Source: an uncultured Sphingobacteriaceae bacterium (GTDB taxonomy: Bacteria; Bacteroidota; Bacteroidia; Sphingobacteriales; Sphingobacteriaceae). From it: a DNA stretch of 27,403 nt. A program made the translations under genes and the position numbers. The notes under the pieces were generated by a model. The model saw only the letters and a program-made list of their open reading frames with translations. It was not told the origin of the DNA and did not search any database. Positions 1 through 7,125 of this stretch are shown here, piece by piece. The stretch lies in contig CAMLLO010000050.1 in NCBI GenBank assembly GCA_946480915.1, positions 1-27,403 on the forward strand. Direction: 5' to 3'. The number at the start of each line of letters is the position of its first letter. The first letter of the stretch is position 1.

Positions 1-68
1 ATGGAGAAGTAGGAAAGTCGCCGGCGTTAGGAGAGTATGGAATTGCTCCAGATAGCGAAACATATTAG
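1..68 (+). CDS. 3' end of an unidentified upstream gene (partial)
   Basis: The third frame is open from the left edge to a TAG at 66-68 and gives a 21-residue tail ending in Asp-Ser-Glu-Thr-Tyr. A strong terminator starts three bases after that stop, which is what makes this frame the likely real one; the other two forward frames stop at 10-12 and 50-52. The tail is too short for me to name the family. The gene and its terminator are on the + strand, so it is co-directional with the beta-barrel gene that follows but separated from it by the terminator. Confidence 0.45.
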   Translation, partial: GEVGKSPALGEYGIAPDSETY

Positions 69-71
69 AAT

Positions 72-99
72 AAAAAAGCCGGTTTAACCGGCTTTTTTT
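72..99. terminator. Intrinsic terminator of the upstream gene
   Basis: An A-run, the stem GCCGGTT/AACCGGC and a T-run form an almost perfectly symmetrical hairpin, so it could work in both directions. The A and T runs also pair with each other and lengthen the stem. Confidence 0.85.
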
Positions 100-237
100 G
101 TGTAGTATAAACTCGATCTCCCTGTAAGGCAAGTCGCTTGCTATTTTTTTACTGTATTTTTTGTAGAATCGCGCTCGAAAGATCACCCGCTCATTTTTGA
201 AATAAACACTACCTTAGCGATAACCTTATCACATATT

Positions 238-909
238 ATGAAAAAAAATCTACTAACTACAGTCTTTACCCTTGTCAGCTTTATTCTTTTTGCGCAAAAA
301 AAGATCATAATAAAGGCTGGTGCTAACTTGGCCAGTATGGAAAGTACCGGCCAAACCGTTGATGCGGGCATTGTTCCACGTTCCATTGCTTCTTTTAATT
401 TCGGGGGAATGACAGAAGTGAGATTAAATTCAAGGTATTACTTGCAGCCGGGCTTATTTTTTACTAATAAAGGATATAAAGTTGATTATTCTGCCAATCA
501 AAATGATTATAGCGTCTCACTGAAATCGAAGGTAAGTGTGTCGTATATTGAAATTCCCTTAAATATAATGGGAAAATTTGATGCTGCACCGGGTCATTTT
601 TTGCTTGGAGCAGGTCCTTATGTGGCCTATGCTTTATCGGCGAAGAATAAAGGACATTTCCAGGTTGACGGACCGGGTACAAGTGAAGACATATCTCAGC
701 CAACTGATGGTAAAATTGATTTTGGCGATGGAGAAGATGAAATGAAAAGAGTCGACTATGGAATTAACATGTTAGCCGGTTATGAATTTCTAAATGGACG
801 TTTTTTTAGTTTGGGATATGGTTTAGGATTAAACGACCTAAGTAATGTTGAGGGAGAGACTGCTAAACACCGGGTAATTAATCTATCGATAGGATTTACT
901 CTTCGTTAA
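238..909 (+). CDS. Outer-membrane beta-barrel protein, PorT-like (OMP_b-brl_2 type)
   Basis: This is a 223-residue secreted protein. Residues 1-19 form a typical signal peptide (a KK pair, a hydrophobic stretch, then cleavage near Phe-Ala-Gln), common for Bacteroidota outer-membrane proteins. The mature part has alternating polar and hydrophobic residues, glycine- and tyrosine-rich strands (GGMTEVRL, YYLQPGLFF, LLGAGPYVAYAL, LGYGLGLNDL) and ends in a strand finishing with Phe-Thr-Leu-Arg, as expected for a small eight-stranded barrel of the porin-like beta-barrel family. The ligand is unknown and I do not infer one. The ATG at 238 is the only start that gives the signal peptide. A weak promoter-like box (TACCTTAG, 210-217) lies 20 bases upstream. 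It shares its terminator with the convergent fcl gene. Confidence 0.8.
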   Translation: MKKNLLTTVFTLVSFILFAQKKIIIKAGANLASMESTGQTVDAGIVPRSIASFNFGGMTEVRLNSRYYLQPGLFFTNKGYKVDYSANQNDYSVSLKSKVSVSYIEIPLNIMGKFDAAPGHFLLGAGPYVAYALSAKNKGHFQVDGPGTSEDISQPTDGKIDFGDGEDEMKRVDYGINMLAGYEFLNGRFFSLGYGLGLNDLSNVEGETAKHRVINLSIGFTLR

Positions 910-913
910 AACA

Positions 914-950
914 AAATCCAACAAGCCGGTCTAACCGGCTTGTTGGATTT
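914..950. terminator. Bidirectional terminator containing the fcl stop codon
   Basis: The arms 914-930 and 934-950 are perfect 17-base inverted repeats with a three-base loop at 931-933. The loop is exactly the complement of the fcl TAG stop codon, so on the minus strand the last five sense codons of fcl form the first arm. The hairpin starts four bases after the stop of the beta-barrel gene on the plus strand. T-rich sequence follows on both sides. Confidence 0.9.
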
Positions 951-1875
951 CTTCATGTGATAAAAAGTCCTGATATGCTAGCTTAATTCCCTCCTCGAGC
1001 TGTATGGTATGTTTCCATCCTGCCGCGTGAAGTTTTGAAACATCCATCAATTTTCTCGGTGTTCCGTCTGGCTTGGACGAATCGAATTCTAATTGTCCCT
1101 CAAAACCGATTATGCGTTTGATGAGCAATGCCAAATCTTTTATTGAGATATCTTCCCCTGTTCCAATATTGACCAAATTTGGCTCATTGTATGTTTCCAT
1201 CAGATAAAAACAGGCATCAGCCAAATCATCAGCAAATAAAAACTCCCTGAAAGGGCTTCCGGTACCCCAGACTACAACTTTATCTTTTCCTTCCAGCTTC
1301 GCCTCATGAAACTTGCGAATCAAAGCAGGAAGAACGTGAGAGTTTTGAGGATGGTAATTATCATTATAGCCATACAAATTGGTAGGCATTACTGATATAA
1401 AGTTGCAGCCATATTGGGCACGATAAGCATCGCACATTTTAATGCCGGCAATTTTAGCGATGGCATAAGGCTCATTCGTTTCCTCAAGCAAACCTGTAAG
1501 TAAATATTCTTCTTTTAACGGTTGCGGGGCAAACTTTGGATAGATGCAGCTTGAACCTAAGAACATCAGTTTTTTAACTCCATTCAAATAAGAATTATGA
1601 ATGACGTTGTTTTGAATCATCAAATTTTCATACAAAAAATCTGCTCTGTAGGTGTTGTTTGCTACAATACCGCCAACCTTGGCCGCGGCTAAAAATACGT
1701 AATCAGGTTTTTCTGCCGAGAAAAAATCCGTTACAGCTTGTTGATTACGCAAATCGAGCTCTTTCGAACTCCTGGTTATAATATTCGTAAAGCCTTCTTT
1801 CTCGAGTTTTCTATGAATAGCCGAGCCCACCATTCCACGGTGACCTGCAATATAAATTTTAGCGTTTTTTTCCAC
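931..1875 (-). CDS. fcl: GDP-L-fucose synthase
   Basis: This 314-residue extended short-chain dehydrogenase (GMER) converts GDP-4-keto-6-deoxy-mannose to GDP-L-fucose by epimerisation and NADPH reduction in the cytosol, supplying fucose for surface glycans. The Rossmann motif GHRGMVG is at 11-17. The catalytic set is Ser108 (in GSSCIYP), Cys110, Tyr137 and Lys141 (YAIAK), each one position beyond the E. coli numbering, so length and active site are complete. The start is GTG at 1873-1875; no in-frame ATG lies just upstream, and this start puts the Rossmann loop in its usual place. The GDP-mannose dehydratase partner (gmd) is not adjacent. A minus-strand box TATCTTTG (1895-1902) lies 19 bases upstream. 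The 3' end is embedded in a terminator. Confidence 0.95.
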   Translation of the reverse strand: MEKNAKIYIAGHRGMVGSAIHRKLEKEGFTNIITRSSKELDLRNQQAVTDFFSAEKPDYVFLAAAKVGGIVANNTYRADFLYENLMIQNNVIHNSYLNGVKKLMFLGSSCIYPKFAPQPLKEEYLLTGLLEETNEPYAIAKIAGIKMCDAYRAQYGCNFISVMPTNLYGYNDNYHPQNSHVLPALIRKFHEAKLEGKDKVVVWGTGSPFREFLFADDLADACFYLMETYNEPNLVNIGTGEDISIKDLALLIKRIIGFEGQLEFDSSKPDGTPRKLMDVSKLHAAGWKHTIQLEEGIKLAYQDFLSHEEIQQAG

Positions 1876-1894
1876 GTATGTTTTGCTGTTGCGG

Positions 1895-1916
1895 CAAAGA
1901 TAAAACTTTATTTTTG
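1895..1916. promoter_or_regulatory. Divergent -7 boxes for fcl and trmB
   Basis: TATCTTTG on the minus strand (complement of 1895-1902) and TATTTTTG on the plus strand (1909-1916) both fit the Bacteroidota -7 consensus TAnnTTTG. They lie back to back, six bases apart. The predicted leaders are about 13 bases for fcl and about 10 for trmB. A TTG at 1889-1891 could be the trmB -33 element, although its spacing is slightly short. Confidence 0.6.
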
Positions 1917-1931
1917 CGACGTATTTTAATT

Positions 1932-2582
1932 ATGGGTAAAGATAAATTAAGAAGGTTTGCTGAGATAGCAACCTTTGCGAATGTTAAACAACTTGACGAA
2001 GGAAAAGTTCTGAAAGGAAACTGGGCTGTTTCCCAATTCCACAACAACAATCCTGTTATTTTAGAATTAGCGTGTGGGAAAGGGGAATACACTGTTAATC
2101 TCGCTAAACTGTTCCCTGATAAAAATTTCATCGGAATAGATTATAAGGGAAACAGAATTTGGCGTGGAGCGAAAACCGCTATCGAAGAAGGCATTCACAA
2201 CGTCGCTTTTTTGCGAATTCAAATAGAGAACCTCTTGGATTATTTTGCCGAAAATGAAATATCCGAGATTTGGATAACCTTTCCTGATCCGCAGCCCCAA
2301 GATAGCCGCGAAAAGAAACGCTTAACTTTTCCTAAGTTCTTAGAGAAATATAAGTCGATTCTCGTTCAGGATGGAGTTGTTCACCTGAAAACAGACAACG
2401 ACCAGCTGCATGCCTATACGTTCGACAAAATAAATGAGCTCGGTTTAAAACTTAAAGTCAGGACCGAGGATTTATATAAATCTGCATTTGCTAATGAGAT
2501 ACTTTCGATTAAAACGTATTATGAAAAGAAGTATCTTGCTAAAGATAAGAATATAAACTACATACAGTTTTCCTTTGACTAA
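1932..2582 (+). CDS. trmB: tRNA (guanine-N7-)-methyltransferase
   Basis: This 216-residue SAM-dependent enzyme makes m7G46 in the variable loop of tRNAs. The SAM-binding loop ELACGKGEY is at 45-53, the acidic strand end IGIDYKGNR at 67-75, the family signature FPDPQP (usually FPDPWPK) at 117-122, then RLTFPKFLEKY and a conserved LKTDN segment. The frame is open further upstream to 1878, but the ATG at 1932 starts directly with MGKDKL, typical of Bacteroidota TrmB, and lies 15 bases after a good -7 box, so I chose it. The stop overlaps the start of the next gene by 8 bases, implying translational coupling with the DNA-repair protein. Confidence 0.95.
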   Translation: MGKDKLRRFAEIATFANVKQLDEGKVLKGNWAVSQFHNNNPVILELACGKGEYTVNLAKLFPDKNFIGIDYKGNRIWRGAKTAIEEGIHNVAFLRIQIENLLDYFAENEISEIWITFPDPQPQDSREKKRLTFPKFLEKYKSILVQDGVVHLKTDNDQLHAYTFDKINELGLKLKVRTEDLYKSAFANEILSIKTYYEKKYLAKDKNINYIQFSFD

Positions 2583-2913
2583 TAGCGATACATTCTTTGA
2601 TCGGGTTTATGAAGTCGCAAGACACATTCCTGCAGGGCGGGTAACCTCTTATGGGGCTATTGCAGAATATCTTGGCACCAAAGGTTCAGCCAGGATGGTT
2701 GGTTATGCGATGAATGCTTCAGGCACAGCAAAACCTCCCGTTCCTGCTCACAGGGTGGTGAACAGATTTGGGATGCTGAGTGGTAAAGGTCATTTTCCTA
2801 CTCCAAATTTGATGGAGGAAATGTTAAGAAGTGAAGGTGTGGAGGTGGAAGATGGTGTGGTAGTTGATTTTAAGACACGATTTTGGGATCCTGCTTTTGA
2901 ATTAAACGTTTGA
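2575..2913 (+). CDS. Alkyltransferase-like protein (ATL, MGMT family without active-site Cys)
   Basis: This 112-residue protein has only the DNA-binding domain of O6-alkylguanine transferases: helix-turn-helix IPAGRVTSYGAIAEYLG (18-34), Arg40 at the position of the arginine finger (SARMVGYAM), Tyr26 for base flipping, and the active-site loop around 55-63. The loop reads VPAHRVV, so the alkyl-accepting Cys of the PCHRV motif is Ala58. Such ATL proteins bind O6-alkylguanine without repairing it and recruit nucleotide excision repair; Trp or Ala at this position is known in other ATLs. The start is a TTG at 2575: the preceding in-frame stop is at 2554-2556 and no ATG is available, so translation probably depends on the 8-base overlap with trmB. 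Confidence 0.88.
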   Translation: MTNSDTFFDRVYEVARHIPAGRVTSYGAIAEYLGTKGSARMVGYAMNASGTAKPPVPAHRVVNRFGMLSGKGHFPTPNLMEEMLRSEGVEVEDGVVVDFKTRFWDPAFELNV

Positions 2914-2925
2914 TTTCGAACAGAG

Positions 2926-2956
2926 TTTGAATACTAGATTTAAAACTTTAAATTTA
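2926..2956 (+). promoter_or_regulatory. Promoter and palindromic operator of the toxin-antitoxin pair
   Basis: TTTG at 2926-2929, a 19-base spacer and TAAATTTA at 2949-2956 match the Bacteroidota -33/-7 layout except for the last -7 base. The perfect inverted repeat ATTTAAA-AC-TTTAAAT (2938-2953) covers the spacer end and the -7 box, the usual place for an antitoxin-bound operator. Transcription would start at or next to the antitoxin ATG at 2962. Confidence 0.5.
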
Positions 2957-2961
2957 TACTT

Positions 2962-3189
2962 ATGAATACTCTTATTGTCCATCCTAAAACCCAAGCCCAG
3001 GAAAAGGCAGTAAAAGCTGTGCTTGAAGCTTTAAATATTGCTTTTGAAAAAGTGAATAATAATGATCCTGATGAAACTTGTATTCTGCCCCCTCATGTGG
3101 TAGAAGCAGTAAAGAAGTCTGAAGATCAGATTAAGGATGGGAAGTTTTACACATACAATCAGTTCAAAGGAATCTTAGCAAGAAAGTAG
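2962..3189 (+). CDS. Antitoxin of a RelE/ParE-type module (DUF2683-like)
   Basis: This 75-residue acidic-to-neutral protein starts with a short strand and a helix (NTLIVHPKTQAQEKAVKAVLEALNI), then has a variable linker and a C-terminal helical part ending YNQFKGILARK. This resembles the small Bacteroidota antitoxin family annotated as DUF2683, which sits directly before RelE/ParE toxins. I judge the family by sequence feel plus context rather than by a decisive motif. The stop at 3187-3189 is followed after one base by the toxin start, so the two are translated together. The palindrome upstream is a candidate site for autoregulation. Confidence 0.72.
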   Translation: MNTLIVHPKTQAQEKAVKAVLEALNIAFEKVNNNDPDETCILPPHVVEAVKKSEDQIKDGKFYTYNQFKGILARK

Positions 3190-3190
3190 C

Positions 3191-3469
3191 TTGGAAGTAA
3201 TATTCTCTCTTCAGGCTACTGAAACATTATTAAGTATTGTGTCATTTATTGAAAGTAAGTGGAATGTTTCTACCGCTAATAAATTTGTCGAGAAGACTTA
3301 TAAAGTAATTGATTCTATTTCTTTTCAACCTTATATGTTTCAGGCAACTCAACTGGAGAATGTCAGGAAAGCAGTGATCACCAAACAAACTTCGGTTATA
3401 TATAAAATCTATCCTGAGCACATAGAGATCCTTTTCTTTTGGGATAACAGACAAGATTCTTTATTTTAA
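3191..3469 (+). CDS. RelE/ParE-family toxin
   Basis: This 92-residue protein has the expected fold order: an N-terminal strand with helix hairpin (TETLLSIVSFIESKWN, then a long helix KFVEKTYKVIDSI) and a beta-sheet carrying Arg58 and Lys59 (VRKAVITKQTSVIYKIY), then IEILFFWDNRQD at the C terminus. The last motif, with Trp-Asp-Asn-Arg-Gln, is typical of Bacteroidota RelE/ParE toxins. Whether it cleaves mRNA or poisons gyrase cannot be told from sequence. The start is TTG at 3191; there is no in-frame ATG or GTG upstream before a stop and no clear ribosome site, so its synthesis likely depends on reinitiation after the antitoxin stop one base away. Confidence 0.85.
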   Translation: MEVIFSLQATETLLSIVSFIESKWNVSTANKFVEKTYKVIDSISFQPYMFQATQLENVRKAVITKQTSVIYKIYPEHIEILFFWDNRQDSLF

Positions 3470-3498
3470 GCATTTTATTGTACCTAATCTAATCAATA

Positions 3499-4062
3499 AT
3501 GACTCCCAACTTAACCCGCTGTGCCTGGTGCGGCACCGATCCACTTTACGTGAAATACCACGACGAAGAATGGGGCAAGGAAGTGCATGACGACAAGATA
3601 CTTTTTGAATTTCTTATTCTCGAATCAGCGCAAGCAGGGCTAAGCTGGATAACAATTTTAAAAAGAAGAGACGGATATCGTAAAGCTTTCGCTGATTTTG
3701 ATGTTAAAAAAGTTGCGAATTTTGATGAGGAAGATGTTGAACGGTTGATGCAGGATTCCGGCATTATCCGCAACAGACTAAAAATTCTTGCTGCCATAAG
3801 CAATGCCCGGCACTTCATAGAAGTTCAAAAAGAATTCGGATCTTTCGACAAATACATGTATTCTTTCTTGCCGGAAGGTAAACCCATACTAAACAATCTG
3901 GTCGGAATGAAAGATCTTGTCGCAAAAACCGAAATTTCTGACGCGATTTCAAAAGACATGAAAAAAAGAGGTTTCAAATTTTTCGGCACCACAATCTGCT
4001 ATGCACACATGCAGGCTACCGGCATGGTGAATGACCATGTTATAGATTGTTCTTTTCGTTAA
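3499..4062 (+). CDS. tag: DNA-3-methyladenine glycosylase I
   Basis: This 187-residue base-excision enzyme removes N3-methyladenine from alkylated DNA. The N-terminal RCAWCGTDPLYVKYHDEEWG carries the first zinc ligands (a Cys and the His of YHDEEWG); the C-terminal MVNDHVIDC carries the second His-Cys pair, so the HhH-family zinc snap is complete. FLILESAQAGLSW contains the conserved Glu that contacts the base. The length matches the family. The ATG at 3499 starts two codons before the conserved Asn-Leu-Thr-Arg-Cys segment. The ATL protein about 600 bases upstream also deals with alkylated bases, so the two may share a physiological theme, but the toxin-antitoxin pair separates them. Confidence 0.95.
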   Translation: MTPNLTRCAWCGTDPLYVKYHDEEWGKEVHDDKILFEFLILESAQAGLSWITILKRRDGYRKAFADFDVKKVANFDEEDVERLMQDSGIIRNRLKILAAISNARHFIEVQKEFGSFDKYMYSFLPEGKPILNNLVGMKDLVAKTEISDAISKDMKKRGFKFFGTTICYAHMQATGMVNDHVIDCSFR

Positions 4063-4227
4063 CAAAACAATTACTTATTACCTTTGAAAGTAAGGGATAC
4101 TTATTAGATAAAAGATTTTGTCGTTTCGACGATATGAAAGATTTTATTTATGAAAGATTTCTCTGTGTTCGAAATGGCAATCGTTTATTAATCGGTGCAA
4201 CCACACCAATCTGTGTAATCATATATA
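4063..4227 (+). promoter_or_regulatory. polA leader with promoter box
   Basis: TACCTTTG at 4079-4086 fits the -7 consensus, with TTCG 20 bases upstream as a weak -33 element. This predicts a long leader of about 135 bases before polA. The leader contains a small GTCG-TTT-CGAC hairpin (4120-4130) and three copies of AAAGATTT (4111, 4137, 4153). I see no known riboswitch and no convincing small gene. Confidence 0.45.
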
Positions 4228-7029
4228 ATGAAAAAACTCTTTCTTCTTGATGGTATGGCCCTGATGTACCGGGCTCATTTCGCATTAAGTAAAAATCCCC
4301 GTTTTACATCAAACGGAATAAATACATCGGCAGTGATGGGCTTTACAAATACATTACTCGAAGTTCTGAAAAAAGAAAACCCTAGCCATTTGGCGGTAGT
4401 TTTCGATACGGAGGCACCTACCGAACGCCATACCGACTTTGCAGAATACAAAGCTCACCGGCAGGCGATGCCAGAAGATTTATCTGCAGCCATGCCATAT
4501 GTAGTAAAACTAATCGAAGGATTTAATATTCCAGTAATTACATCAGATGGATATGAAGCAGATGATATTATTGGAACCCTCGCAAAAAAAGCCGAGCAAG
4601 AAGGTTTCACGGTTTATTGCATGACTCCCGATAAGGATTTTGCTCAATTGGTTTCCGACAATATCTTCATTTACAAACCATCCCGTATGGGTAATGATAT
4701 GGAGATCTTAGGTGTTCCCGAAGTACTTGCCAAATGGGAAATTGAACGCGTTGATCAAGTAATTGATATTTTAGGATTGTGGGGTGATGCAGTTGATAAT
4801 ATCCCGGGCATTCCCGGTATCGGCGAAAAAACCTCGAAAATTCTTATAAAACAATATGGATCCATTGAAAATCTGATAGCTAATAGTCATGAGCTGAAGG
4901 GTAAAATGAAGGAGAATGTGGAGAATTTCGCTGAGCAAGGTCTGGTTTCAAAAAAGCTTGCCACCATTCTGCTGAACGCTCCGGTTGAATTAGACGAGGA
5001 ATCGCTACGAGTGAACCCACCAAGCCGTGAAAAGCTGGAGCCGCTTTTTGTGGAACTGGAATTCCGGACTATTGGCAAAAGAGTATTTGGTGAAGAGTTT
5101 ACGGTGACAGAATTTCGTCAGGTAAGTCAGGGTCAACAATATGATTTATTTGGTACCCCACAGCCTGAGAAAGTTGTAATTAAAACCGAGACTATAATCG
5201 AGCCGGCGCCAGCATCTAAAAACATCGACAACACACCTCACGAATATCATTTAGCCGATACAGCGGAAAAGCGTGCCGGGTTGATATCCTTATTACAGGC
5301 GCAAAAGGCTTTCTGCTTCGATACAGAAACTACCTGTCTGGACGCCAATGACTGTGAACTTGTGGGACTTTCATTTTCAATTAAGCCGGGCAGCGGATGG
5401 TATGTTCCGATTTGCGAAGATCAAACCGAAGCTTGTGGAATCGTTCTTGAGTTTAAAGAGCTGTTTGAAAATCCGTCTATAAAAAAGATTGGTCAGAATC
5501 TTAAATACGACATACTGGTTTTAAACTGGTACAATGTTAATGTGCAGGGCGAACTATTTGACACCATGCTTGCGCATTATTTGATAGATCCGGATACCCG
5601 GCATAATATGGATATTCTATCCGAAAACTATCTGGGTTATGTTCCGGTTTCAATTACCTCATTAATTGGTACCAAAGGAAAGAATCAGGGTAATATGCGA
5701 GATGTGGAGATTGAAAAAGTGAAGGAATATGCCGCAGAAGATGCCGATATTACATTGCAATTGTCTGAAGTTTTTGAGCCGCTTTTAGAAAAAGTTGGAG
5801 CAAGCAAATTAGCTGGCGACATAGAAAACCCACTCGTATATGTTTTGGCAGCAATGGAACGTGAAGGAGTTAAAATTGACCAGCAAGCTTTGGGTGACTA
5901 CTCTGTACAAATTGAAGCGGATGTTAAGGTGCTAGAAAAAACTATCTATGAGAAAGCCGGAGCTCGTTTTAATATAGCATCGCCAAAGCAATTAGGCGAG
6001 GTTTTATTTGAGAAACTGCAACTTGATCCCAAAGCAAAAAAAACAAAGACAGGCCAGTATCAAACGGGCGAGGATATCCTTACAGCTCTTGCCAATAAAA
6101 GTGATATTGTAAAAGATATTCTTGACTTCCGCCAGTTGCAAAAACTTAAATCCACTTATGTAGATGCTTTGCCTTTGCTAATCAATCCTAAAACACAAAG
6201 GGTTCATACTTCTTACAACCAGGCTGTGGCAGCAACCGGGCGTTTGAGTTCAAATAATCCAAATCTTCAGAATATCCCTATCAAAACTGAACGCGGACGG
6301 GAAGTTAGACGGGCTTTTATTCCGCGGAGCGATGAATTTTTAATTATTTCAGCAGATTATTCGCAAATAGAACTTCGCTTAATTGCTGAAATAAGTAAAG
6401 ATGAGAATATGATGGACGCCTTTATGCAAGGATTGGATATCCATACTGCAACAGCTTCTAAAGTATATGGAGTTGCTTTGGAAGATGTTGATTCTACACA
6501 ACGCCGAAATGCTAAGGCTGTAAATTTTGGAATTATTTATGGCCAGTCGGCTTTCGGTCTATCACAAAGTCTTGGAATTCCGCGGAAGGAAGCTGCTGAC
6601 ATTATAGAAGAATATTTCAGGCAGTATTCCGGCATTAAACAATATATGAGCGATACGATGAATTTCGCCCGTGAAAATGGATACGTACAAACTTTAATGG
6701 GCCGGCGGCGATACATGCGTGATATTAACTCTGCCAATGCTACCGTAAGGGGATTTGCAGAGCGAAACGCTATAAATGCACCTATACAAGGTTCGGCAGC
6801 AGATATGATAAAAATTGCGATGATCAATATTTATCGTGATATGCAGGAACAAAAGCTTATTTCCAAAATGACCATGCAAGTGCATGATGAGCTTGTATTT
6901 GATGTTCATAAGTCTGAAGTGGAGAAAGTAAAAGCCATAATTCAGGATAGAATGAAAAATGCGTTTAAAACAACTGTACCAATACTGGTCGAAATAGGCC
7001 AGGGAAATAACTGGTTGGAAGCCCATTAA
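4228..7029 (+). CDS. polA: DNA polymerase I
   Basis: This 933-residue enzyme replaces RNA primers and fills repair gaps. All three domains are present. The 5'-3' nuclease spans about 1-290, with LFLLDGMALMYRAHFAL at the start, the metal-binding acidic segment YEADDIIG and the helix-hairpin-helix GIPGIGEKTS. The 3'-5' proofreading domain spans about 340-530 and keeps its catalytic residues Asp365 and Glu367 (FDTETT), Asp428 (NLKYD) and Tyr501/Asp505 (YAAED), so proofreading is likely active. The polymerase domain has motif A (DYSQIELR, Asp710), motif B (RRNAKAVNFGIIYG, Lys763) and motif C (VHDE, Asp887). The length and the ATG at 4228 agree with family norms. It is monocistronic, followed by a strong terminator. 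Confidence 0.98.
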   Translation: MKKLFLLDGMALMYRAHFALSKNPRFTSNGINTSAVMGFTNTLLEVLKKENPSHLAVVFDTEAPTERHTDFAEYKAHRQAMPEDLSAAMPYVVKLIEGFNIPVITSDGYEADDIIGTLAKKAEQEGFTVYCMTPDKDFAQLVSDNIFIYKPSRMGNDMEILGVPEVLAKWEIERVDQVIDILGLWGDAVDNIPGIPGIGEKTSKILIKQYGSIENLIANSHELKGKMKENVENFAEQGLVSKKLATILLNAPVELDEESLRVNPPSREKLEPLFVELEFRTIGKRVFGEEFTVTEFRQVSQGQQYDLFGTPQPEKVVIKTETIIEPAPASKNIDNTPHEYHLADTAEKRAGLISLLQAQKAFCFDTETTCLDANDCELVGLSFSIKPGSGWYVPICEDQTEACGIVLEFKELFENPSIKKIGQNLKYDILVLNWYNVNVQGELFDTMLAHYLIDPDTRHNMDILSENYLGYVPVSITSLIGTKGKNQGNMRDVEIEKVKEYAAEDADITLQLSEVFEPLLEKVGASKLAGDIENPLVYVLAAMEREGVKIDQQALGDYSVQIEADVKVLEKTIYEKAGARFNIASPKQLGEVLFEKLQLDPKAKKTKTGQYQTGEDILTALANKSDIVKDILDFRQLQKLKSTYVDALPLLINPKTQRVHTSYNQAVAATGRLSSNNPNLQNIPIKTERGREVRRAFIPRSDEFLIISADYSQIELRLIAEISKDENMMDAFMQGLDIHTATASKVYGVALEDVDSTQRRNAKAVNFGIIYGQSAFGLSQSLGIPRKEAADIIEEYFRQYSGIKQYMSDTMNFARENGYVQTLMGRRRYMRDINSANATVRGFAERNAINAPIQGSAADMIKIAMINIYRDMQEQKLISKMTMQVHDELVFDVHKSEVEKVKAIIQDRMKNAFKTTVPILVEIGQGNNWLEAH

Positions 7030-7034
7030 CTAAA

Positions 7035-7075
7035 AAAACAAGAAACCCGTCACAAATTGACGGGTTTCTTGTTTT
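7035..7075. terminator. Intrinsic terminator after polA
   Basis: The perfect 18-base arms 7035-7052 and 7058-7075 enclose the loop CAAAT. The arms start with an A-run and end with a T-run, so the hairpin is symmetrical. It starts five bases after the polA stop codon. Confidence 0.92.
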
Positions 7076-7125
7076 ACAGAAAAAAATTTCCTTAAATTTC
7101 AAAATCCAATTTAAATAATTAAAAA

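Noticed and set aside
1878..1931. Longer N terminus of TrmB starting at 1878
   Set aside because: It would add a cysteine-rich segment that is not typical of the family and would place the -7 box TATTTTTG inside the gene. The ATG at 1932 fits better.
4111..4160. Three AAAGATTT copies as a repeat array
   Set aside because: The copies are short, unevenly spaced and AT-rich, so chance is a sufficient explanation.
4047..4250. 67-residue open frame between tag and polA
   Set aside because: It overlaps both genes out of frame, has no recognisable domain, and its region is better explained as the polA leader.
6537..7026. Long open frames antisense to polA
   Set aside because: They follow the codon pattern of polA on the opposite strand and show no domain or start signal. 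The same applies to antisense frames over glgA, glgC, glmS and carB.
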